From Agrobacterium tumefaciens (GTDB lineage Bacteria > Pseudomonadota > Alphaproteobacteria > Rhizobiales > Rhizobiaceae): a stretch of 64,000 nucleotides of DNA. Shown in pieces: positions 57,756 to 64,000 of the stretch. The stretch covers positions 1,674,001 to 1,738,000 of the forward strand of contig NZ_CP039888.1 of assembly GCF_005221325.1 (NCBI RefSeq). Direction: 5' to 3'. Both the position numbers and the translations under genes were made by a program. The notes below the pieces were generated by a model that had not been told where the DNA came from, searched no databases, and saw only the letters and a program-made list of their open reading frames with translations. Numbering within the stretch: position 1 is the first letter of the stretch; each line of letters starts with the position of its first letter.

Positions 57756-57866
57756 GTGAAGTGAAGCTATGGTATCGCAGGACTGGCCGCAAGAAGTCAG
57801 CCGCCGGTGATCTGGTCACATGGCGATGACCTTTAAGGCTCTGAAAGCGGGCAAGGGATACGGAAA

Positions 57867-58250
57867 ATGCCGGATATACAGACCAAGGAAATCTTCGCCT
57901 TCGAGCAGCCCTGCCCCATCCGCGACGTGCTGGACCGCATCGGCGATCAGTGGAGCCTGCTGGTTCTGGAAACCCTTCAGGGCGGGGTTCTGCGCTTCAA
58001 CGAACTGAATCGCAGGATCGATGATATTTCCAAGCAGATGCTCTCGCGCACGCTGAAGCGGCTGGAAGAGGACGGCTTCATTCGCCGCACGCTGTATGCC
58101 GAGGTGCCGCCGCGCGTGGAATATGAGCTGACCAATCTCGGCCGCTCGTTTCTGGTGCCGATGCAATTGCTGGTGCAATGGGCCGATGAGAACCATGTCA
58201 GCATCTGCAAGGCGCGCCTGCAATATTCGGAAAACGACAATCGCGGCTGA
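57867..58250 (+). CDS. HxlR-family transcriptional regulator
   Basis: 127 residues, one winged helix-turn-helix: CPIRDVLDRIGDQWSLLVLE, NELNRRIDDISKQMLSRTLK and the wing YAEVPPRVEYELTNLG. A cysteine at residue 15 near the helix is in the position used for redox sensing by some relatives (YodB, HypR). Divergent from its likely target genes at 57098-57709 and 56611. Confidence 0.93.
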   Translation: MPDIQTKEIFAFEQPCPIRDVLDRIGDQWSLLVLETLQGGVLRFNELNRRIDDISKQMLSRTLKRLEEDGFIRRTLYAEVPPRVEYELTNLGRSFLVPMQLLVQWADENHVSICKARLQYSENDNRG

Positions 58251-58283
58251 GTGCCGGGCCCGCGGCGTCTCCAAAAGTGGCGT

Positions 58284-58745
58284 TTACTCCAGCCGGTAGA
58301 CCTTGCAGACCAGCCCTTCCGGCTGACGGTAGGTCGTAAAGCCCATTGCATCATAATAGTGCTGGCCGAGCAGGTTGTCAGCACCGATGCTGGCATCGAT
58401 ATTTTTCAGGCCGCGGACTTCCGCCGCCATCCGGGTCGCCGCGAAAAGAGCGGAGCCGACACCTCTTCGTGCTGCCCGCGGGCTGACATGGGTGCCGATG
58501 ATGCCCCAGCCTTCCGCCACGCCATAGGGATTGTCAGCCCGCGCATACCGCAGGGACTGGAACCCCAGGATACGCCCATCCTCATCCTCGGCAACCGAGC
58601 ATTCGATACGGTCTGTGTGCTGGATATAATTTTCCAGCACGGTGGGCATGTCCGTCGGCGTTTTACGCAGGCCAGCCGAGAATATCTCATTCTGAACCGC
58701 CACCATCTCATTAGCATCGTCAACTTTTGCAGGCCGTATTTTCAT
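58284..58745 (-). CDS. GNAT-family N-acetyltransferase
   Basis: 153 residues. IRPAKVDDANEMVAVQNEIF is the N-terminal strand-helix; the acetyl-CoA pyrophosphate loop is in HVSPRAARRGVGSALFAA (R-x-x-G-x-G/A), and YYDAMGFTTYRQ is near the end. Substrate unknown. Divergent from uvrB. Confidence 0.88.
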   Translation of the reverse strand: MKIRPAKVDDANEMVAVQNEIFSAGLRKTPTDMPTVLENYIQHTDRIECSVAEDEDGRILGFQSLRYARADNPYGVAEGWGIIGTHVSPRAARRGVGSALFAATRMAAEVRGLKNIDASIGADNLLGQHYYDAMGFTTYRQPEGLVCKVYRLE

Positions 58746-58982
58746 CGATACATCATTTCAGATCTGTTGCGACTGGTTCAAGCTGGGGGAAACCATCACG
58801 TCTTACGTCTTTGATATTGGAAAATAAAGAAAACCACGAGCCACTGGTGCTCGCCGATGCCTGTTCCGGTCGCATCCAACGCATCCGGCTGAATTTTGTT
58901 CCGCAGGCTTCGTTGCCTTTTTGTACTCATTTTTTCACCGCCTCCCCTTCCCTTTGCGCGTGACTCCCTCCATATTTCGCCC

Positions 58983-61949
58983 ATGGCCAGATCACCGAAA
59001 AACTCCACCTCCTCGCATCAGGGCTTCGAGGAAGCTCCGCAATCGTCATTCGAAGGCGCGCCGCTGAGCGGCAGTGTTGCCGACTGGGTGAAACAGCTTG
59101 AGGCGGAAGCGGAGGCGGGTTCGGTGGAAACCCAGCGCGAAATCGCTTCGAAAGCCGGCAAGCACCGCAAGAAGATCGAGATCGAGGCCCGCAAGGAGGC
59201 CGAGAAAGCCGCCAACAAAACGGCCAGAAACACCACCGCGTCCAAGACGGCGCGCGGCGTTTCCATCGGCGGGTCGAGTGATCCGAAAACCCGCGCCGCA
59301 GCAGGTCTCAATCCGGTCGCCGGTCTGGATGTGTCGCTGGAGGAAGCCGCCAACCTCGCGCCCGGGGCCGTCACCGCAACCGTAGATGCCTTGTCCAAGC
59401 TGATCGAGAGCGGCAATCCGCTGTTCAAGGACGGCAAGATGTGGACGCCGCACCGGCCGGCCCGTCCGCCGAAATCTGAAGGCGGCGTGGCGATCCGCAT
59501 GGCTTCAGATTATCAGCCCGCCGGTGACCAGCCAACCGCCATTGCCGACCTCGTGGAAGGCATCAATTCCGGCGAGCGCAGCCAGGTGCTGCTCGGTGTT
59601 ACCGGCTCCGGCAAGACCTTCACCATGGCCAAGGTGATAGAGGCCACGCAACGCCCCGCTGTCATCCTCGCCCCCAACAAGACGCTGGCGGCTCAGCTCT
59701 ATTCGGAGTTCAAGAACTTCTTCCCCGACAATGCGGTGGAATATTTCGTCTCCTATTACGATTATTATCAGCCGGAAGCCTATGTGCCGCGCTCCGACAC
59801 CTTCATCGAGAAGGAATCCTCGATCAACGAACAGATCGACCGGATGCGCCACTCCGCCACCCGTTCGCTGCTTGAGCGCGATGATTGCATCATCGTCGCC
59901 TCGGTCTCCTGCATCTACGGTATCGGCTCGGTGGAAACCTACACCGCCATGACCTTCCAGATGCAGGTGGGCGACCGGCTGGACCAGCGCCAGCTTCTGG
60001 CCGATCTCGTGGCCCAGCAATACAAGCGCCGCGACATGGATTTCCAGCGCGGCTCCTTCCGCGTGCGCGGCGATACCATCGAAATCTTCCCCGCCCACCT
60101 TGAGGATGCCGCCTGGCGTATCTCGATGTTCGGCGACGAGATCGATTCCATCACCGAATTCGACCCGCTGACAGGCCAGAAAACCGGCGACCTGCAATCC
60201 GTCAAGATTTACGCCAATTCGCACTATGTCACGCCGCGCCCGACGCTGAACGGTGCGATCAAGTCGATCAAGGAAGAGCTCAAGGTCCGCCTCGCCGAGC
60301 TGGAGAAGGCCGGGCGCCTTCTGGAAGCCCAGCGGCTGGAGCAGCGCACCCGCTACGATATCGAGATGCTGGAAGCGACCGGCTCCTGCGCCGGCATCGA
60401 GAACTATTCGCGGTATCTTACCGGCCGCAATCCCGGTGAACCACCGCCGACGCTGTTCGAATATATCCCCGATAACGCCCTGCTGTTCATCGACGAAAGC
60501 CACGTTTCGGTGAGCCAGATCGGCGGCATGTATCGCGGCGACTTCCGCCGCAAGGCGACGCTGGCCGAATACGGTTTCCGCCTGCCCTCCTGCATGGATA
60601 ACCGCCCTCTGCGCTTCGAGGAATGGGACGCGATGCGGCCGCTGACGGTCGCGGTCTCGGCCACCCCCGGCTCGTGGGAAATGGAACAGTCCGGCGGCGT
60701 CTTCGCCGAACAGGTCATTCGCCCCACCGGCCTCATCGATCCGCCGGTTGAGGTGCGTTCCGCCCGCAGCCAGGTGGACGACGTTCTCGGCGAAATCCGC
60801 GAAACCGCCGCCAAGGGTTATCGCACGCTCTGCACCGTGCTGACCAAACGCATGGCAGAGGACCTGACCGAATATCTGCACGAACAGGGCGTTCGTGTGC
60901 GCTACATGCACTCTGACATCGACACGCTGGAACGCATCGAGATCATCCGCGACCTGCGCCTTGGCGCTTTCGACGTGCTTGTCGGTATCAACCTTCTGCG
61001 TGAGGGCCTCGATATTCCCGAATGCGGTTTCGTGGCCATCCTCGATGCCGACAAGGAAGGTTTCCTGCGTTCGGAAACCTCGCTGATCCAGACCATCGGC
61101 CGCGCCGCCCGTAACGTCGATGGCAAGGTCATCCTGTATGCCGACAACATCACCGGCTCGATGAAACGGGCGATGGAGGAAACCTCCCGCCGCCGCGAAA
61201 AGCAGATGGCCTATAACGCCGAACACGGCATCACGCCGGAATCGGTCAAGGCGAAGATCTCCGATATTCTTGATTCCGTTTATGAACGCGACCACGTAAG
61301 GGCTGATATTTCAGGCGTTTCCGGCAAGGGCTTCGCCGATGGCGGCCATCTGGTCGGCAACAATCTTCAGGCCCATCTGAACGCGCTGGAAAAATCCATG
61401 CGCGACGCCGCCGCCGACCTCGACTTCGAAAAAGCCGCCCGCCTGCGCGACGAGATCAAACGCCTCAAGGCCGCAGAACTCGCCACCATGGACGACCCCA
61501 TGGCCAAGGAAGAGGCGCGCGCTATTGAAGGCGGTGGAAAAAGCACCAAACGCCGCAACGAGTCGATCTCCCCCCTTGAGGGGGAGATGTCCGGCAGGAC
61601 AGAGGGGGGTAACGCCGCGAACGAAAGCGGGAACTCCCTCTTCGCCAAACCCTCTCTGGACGAAATGGGGCCCGGCTCGGACGCCGGAAAGCCGCTGTTC
61701 CGTAGGAACACGCTGGACGAAATGACGGTGGGAAGAACCGAAAAGCCCGTGCGCAGCGCGGTGCCCGACAAACCCGAAACCGAATCCGGCAAACGGTTCT
61801 CACCGCTTATGGAGGGACAGCCGGAACGGGCCACAGACGATCCAAGACCGCTGGTCCGCGGCAAGATCGGTGCGGGCTCCTATGAGGATGCCGGCGAGCA
61901 GAAGCGCAAAAGCCGGACGAAGGGCAAGACGGGCCGGCCGGGGCGGTGA
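58983..61949 (+). CDS. uvrB: Excinuclease ABC subunit B with extended ends
   Basis: Damage-verification helicase of nucleotide excision repair. 988 residues against about 670 in E. coli. The first ~165 residues are an extra basic, Ala/Lys-rich region ([20 protein letters not shown]). The core begins near [16 protein letters not shown]; Walker A GVTGSGKT is at about 205-212, the beta-hairpin region [12 protein letters not shown] follows, then helicase motifs to [13 protein letters not shown] and QTIGRAARN, and a UVR motif (about 800-835). A tail of ~150 residues then contains the in-frame palindromic repeat. N-extensions are known in rhizobial UvrB. No SD is clear at ATG 58983. Confidence 0.96.
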   Translation: MARSPKNSTSSHQGFEEAPQSSFEGAPLSGSVADWVKQLEAEAEAGSVETQREIASKAGKHRKKIEIEARKEAEKAANKTARNTTASKTARGVSIGGSSDPKTRAAAGLNPVAGLDVSLEEAANLAPGAVTATVDALSKLIESGNPLFKDGKMWTPHRPARPPKSEGGVAIRMASDYQPAGDQPTAIADLVEGINSGERSQVLLGVTGSGKTFTMAKVIEATQRPAVILAPNKTLAAQLYSEFKNFFPDNAVEYFVSYYDYYQPEAYVPRSDTFIEKESSINEQIDRMRHSATRSLLERDDCIIVASVSCIYGIGSVETYTAMTFQMQVGDRLDQRQLLADLVAQQYKRRDMDFQRGSFRVRGDTIEIFPAHLEDAAWRISMFGDEIDSITEFDPLTGQKTGDLQSVKIYANSHYVTPRPTLNGAIKSIKEELKVRLAELEKAGRLLEAQRLEQRTRYDIEMLEATGSCAGIENYSRYLTGRNPGEPPPTLFEYIPDNALLFIDESHVSVSQIGGMYRGDFRRKATLAEYGFRLPSCMDNRPLRFEEWDAMRPLTVAVSATPGSWEMEQSGGVFAEQVIRPTGLIDPPVEVRSARSQVDDVLGEIRETAAKGYRTLCTVLTKRMAEDLTEYLHEQGVRVRYMHSDIDTLERIEIIRDLRLGAFDVLVGINLLREGLDIPECGFVAILDADKEGFLRSETSLIQTIGRAARNVDGKVILYADNITGSMKRAMEETSRRREKQMAYNAEHGITPESVKAKISDILDSVYERDHVRADISGVSGKGFADGGHLVGNNLQAHLNALEKSMRDAAADLDFEKAARLRDEIKRLKAAELATMDDPMAKEEARAIEGGGKSTKRRNESISPLEGEMSGRTEGGNAANESGNSLFAKPSLDEMGPGSDAGKPLFRRNTLDEMTVGRTEKPVRSAVPDKPETESGKRFSPLMEGQPERATDDPRPLVRGKIGAGSYEDAGEQKRKSRTKGKTGRPGR
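61566..61615. repeat. Rhizobial palindromic repeat inside uvrB coding sequence
   Basis: ATCTCCCC/GGGGAGAT (61566-61588), then GTCC-GGCA-GGAC (61589-61600), then a G-run. The same DNA in frame gives [14 protein letters not shown], a peptide I know as the translation of a dispersed Rhizobiales repeat. It occupies residues about 862-878 of UvrB, in the dispensable C-terminal tail, with no frame break. Confidence 0.8.
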
Positions 61950-62068
61950 CGCATACCGTGCAGCCGGTCTGACAGGTCGGCGGGTTAAGGCACCCGCCGT
62001 TCATATCAGGGCTGTCGGCGCGAAACCGGAAACGGGTCAAAAGGCCCCTGACACGCTGGCAGCGCCCG

Positions 62069-62665
62069 TCAGCTTTCACATGGCGTGATCAGCGACCTGA
62101 CCTCGGTCGGCCCGAATAACTTGACCAGGTCCGCATCAATAGATGTGGGAATATAGCCTTCGTTTTCCGCAGGTTTCATATAGATCGAGGAATAGATCGG
62201 GCCGGCGGGAAACGCACCCTTGAAGCAGGCTTTCACGATCTTGATCTCCGTACTGCCCCTGATACGCGGCCCCTGAGCGCGGGAAAGGCGCACCCGCTCC
62301 TGCAGCTCCGCCAGCCGTCCAACGTCTTCGGGTTTGACCCGCCACACGCTCGTCGACATGCCCTCCCGTTTTTCCGGCCGGAACTTCACAAGGGCGGCCG
62401 CATCCGTATCCGCCACCAGCGCATAGGTGTCAACGGTTTCGCCCACCGCGCCATCCGCCCTGCTACGGGTGATCATCACGGCATCCCCGGAGATCAGGGA
62501 AAGATTGGCTGGCAATTGCAACCCGACCCGCACATGCTCGAAGTTCATCGTCAGAAAATCCTGCCGTATCAGCTTGGGAACGCTGGAAATCGGGACGGTC
62601 ATGCAACCGGTGAGGAAGAGGAGCAAAACAGGCAGGCGGGCAAAACGCGATAGTGGCAATGTCAT
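62069..62665 (-). CDS. Lipoprotein of unknown function
   Basis: 198 residues from ATG 62665. N-terminal hydrophobic run and lipobox LFLTGC, cysteine at about 21. No recognised domain; the mature part is mixed alpha/beta with ACFKGAFPAGPIYSSIYM near the C-terminus. AGG lies upstream at poor spacing. It faces away from the broken esterase. Confidence 0.75.
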   Translation of the reverse strand: MTLPLSRFARLPVLLLFLTGCMTVPISSVPKLIRQDFLTMNFEHVRVGLQLPANLSLISGDAVMITRSRADGAVGETVDTYALVADTDAAALVKFRPEKREGMSTSVWRVKPEDVGRLAELQERVRLSRAQGPRIRGSTEIKIVKACFKGAFPAGPIYSSIYMKPAENEGYIPTSIDADLVKLFGPTEVRSLITPCES

Positions 62666-62823
62666 GATATTAAAACCTGAAAATAGAAGCGCGATATGAA
62701 ATGGCGTTGTCGAACAGACGTTTTGCGACGTTGAAGCCGCCACGCCGCGCATAAACTTGCGCGAACGACATTGCCGCAACATTATGGGTTCCGGAACGCG
62801 TCGTGATGACAGGAGACCCCCAT

Positions 62824-63245
62824 ATGTATCGAAAACGCCTTATGGCCTTCTGCCTGCTCATGTCCTCCGGTTCTGCACTCGCCGGGCAAATCGAAGATGC
62901 CACCTTCGACAGCGCGGCCTTGAACGCGCCGCTTCCCGTCAATATCTACCGCCCGGATGGTGCACCGCCCGAAAACGGCTGGCCGGTGCTCTATCTCCTG
63001 CATGGCCATGATGGCGACCAGAACAGCTGGCGCGATCTCGGCAATATCGAAAAGACGCTCGATACGCTCATCGCAGCGGGCGCCATCCGGCCGCTGGTCG
63101 TCGTCATGCCCGGCGTCAAGAACAGCTGGTATGTGGATTCCGCGATGGCGATCACGTCTGGTCGGTGTGGAAGGTTTCGATCATCGACGCGCTGAAGTTC
63201 ATCGATAGGGAATGGGACAAGGCAGCAGATGTCGCCGGGAATTGA
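62824..63245 (+). pseudogene. Esterase, internally deleted and frameshifted
   Basis: The first 110 codons from ATG 62824 (AGGAG upstream) give a signal peptide and the N-terminus of an esterase-D-like hydrolase: VLYLLHGHDGDQNSWRDLG and VVVMPGVKNSWYVDSA. The next codons do not fit; from 63146 the plus-one frame resumes as GDHVWSVWKVSIIDALKFID to a TGA at 63245, the usual C-terminus with the catalytic His. About half of the normal protein, including the nucleophile GxSxG, is missing. The open frame itself ends at 63195 after an out-of-frame tail. Confidence 0.85.
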
Positions 63246-63278
63246 GGCGCGGCCCTCCTTCTCAAACAGGCACACCGA

Positions 63279-63704
63279 TCATTTTCCGGTCCGCTTCTTT
63301 CCGCTCTTCCCCGCCACATTCAACGCCACCGCAGCCCGGATCAGCGCCGCCAGCGCCTCCTCATCCACCACATCCCCCTCGTGAAAATCGATCGCCCGTC
63401 GCGTATTGCCTTCCAGGCTCGAATTGAACAGGCCGGCCGGGTCTTCAAGCGAGGCGCCCTTCGCAAATGTCATCTTCACGGCACTCTTGTAGGTTTCGCC
63501 AGTGCAGAGGATGCCGGCATGCGACCAGACCGGCACGCCGCGCCACTTCACCTCCTCAATCACCTCCGGATCGGCCTTCAGGATCACCGCGCGGATGCGT
63601 GCGAGCATATCGCCGCGCCAATCGCCCAGCTCCGCGACTTTACGGTCGATGATGTCAGACGCTGCGGTTTCCTCCGCATCTTTTTCCGTAACCTTTTTTG
63701 CCAT
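63279..63704 (-). CDS. DUF1801-family protein
   Basis: 141 residues from ATG 63704 with GGGAGG upstream. Core blocks VIEEVKWRGVPVWSHAGILC and VKMTFAKGASLEDPAGLFN match the DUF1801/YdhG-like fold, of unknown biochemical role. A basic tail (KSGKKRTGK) ends it. Confidence 0.85.
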   Translation of the reverse strand: MAKKVTEKDAEETAASDIIDRKVAELGDWRGDMLARIRAVILKADPEVIEEVKWRGVPVWSHAGILCTGETYKSAVKMTFAKGASLEDPAGLFNSSLEGNTRRAIDFHEGDVVDEEALAALIRAAVALNVAGKSGKKRTGK

Positions 63705-63867
63705 GATGCCCTCCCGATTTCGCCGCGCCGCCACTCCCGGCCTGCCGCGCCGTTGTTCCGGCTTTCAACATAGACCAAATTTTCCTGTCCTCCCATGCGG
63801 AACAAAATTCGCCTGTCACCGTTTCCTCCCCGAACGCAACGTTCAGCATACAAAGGGAAGAAACATC

Positions 63868-64000
63868 ATGAAAATCAATGTCATCGCTCTCGCTGCCGCA
63901 GCAGTGCTCTCTTCTTCCGTGGCCTTTGCCCAGACGGCGACCACGGCCCCTGCTGCCGGCGCGGATGCTACTCTCTCCGGCCCCGGTATCACCATGGGCA
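63868..64000 (+). CDS. Secreted protein, cut by the right edge
   Basis: 44 codons visible. Signal peptide about 1-22 (AVLSSSVAFA), then an Ala/Thr-rich mature start with GPGITMG. GGGAAG lies eleven bases upstream of the ATG. Too little is present for a family call. Confidence 0.6.
   Translation, partial: MKINVIALAAAAVLSSSVAFAQTATTAPAAGADATLSGPGITMG

Noticed and set aside
59505..61295. Minus-strand open frame of 596 codons across uvrB
   Set aside because: Shadow of uvrB codon use, Gly/Arg/Ala-rich with no known fold.

Overview
The window reads as the chromosome of an alphaproteobacterium of the Rhizobiaceae, most like Agrobacterium. The evidence is the family-typical protein sequences (RpoB, RpoC, EF-Tu, short-lid adenylate kinase), the gene order, and rhizobial interspersed palindromes, including one translated in frame as [14 protein letters not shown] inside uvrB. 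Species is an inference; no database was searched. No CRISPR array, prophage, transposase or defence island was seen.

Layout. 1-11 kb is a mixed housekeeping flank: a chemoreceptor cut by the left edge, a DUF1883 protein, a degP-like protease overlapping rarA, a LprI-like secreted protein, a beta-lactamase-fold hydrolase, ilvD, and the periplasmic methionine sulfoxide reductase pair msrPQ with a small coupled third gene. 11-31 kb, all on the minus strand, is the translation super-cluster. In transcription order it runs rpsL-rpsG-fusA-tuf, then rpsJ-rplC-rplD-rplW-rplB-rpsS-rplV-rpsC-rplP-rpmC-rpsQ, rplN-rplX-rplE-rpsN-rpsH-rplF-rplR-rpsE-rpmD-rplO, secY-adk, and rpsM-rpsK-rpoA-rplQ. 31.4-33.3 kb is an opposed three-gene insert (unknown protein, VOC protein, LuxR-type regulator) lying between rpoC and rpsL. 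33.4-45.8 kb (minus) is tRNA-Trp-secE-nusG-rplK-rplA-rplJ-rplL-rpoB-rpoC. 46.0-48.4 kb holds an inserted glycosyltransferase and a second tuf that encodes an identical protein and has a duplicated 3' tail beyond it.

48.7-64 kb is ordinary accessory chromosome: a TerC-family membrane protein, small envelope proteins (a MliC-like lysozyme inhibitor, a BA14K-like protein, two tiny membrane proteins), tRNA-Gly and tRNA-Tyr, an rRNA methyltransferase, a thioesterase, a PepSY membrane protein, an HxlR regulator divergent from an oxidoreductase/SnoaL pair, a GNAT enzyme, a 988-residue UvrB, a lipoprotein, an internally deleted esterase and a DUF1801 protein.

The core genes form the transcription, translation and secretion machinery. 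Non-coding structure between them is the most informative part: terminator-like hairpins, tandem palindromes and candidate promoters at the rpsQ/rplN, rplO/secY, rplR/rpsE, rplL/rpoB and rplA/rplJ junctions. I did not find a convincing new multi-gene system. The best leads are the tuf tail duplication, the in-frame palindrome in uvrB, the msrPQ-coupled small gene and the intra-operon hairpins.
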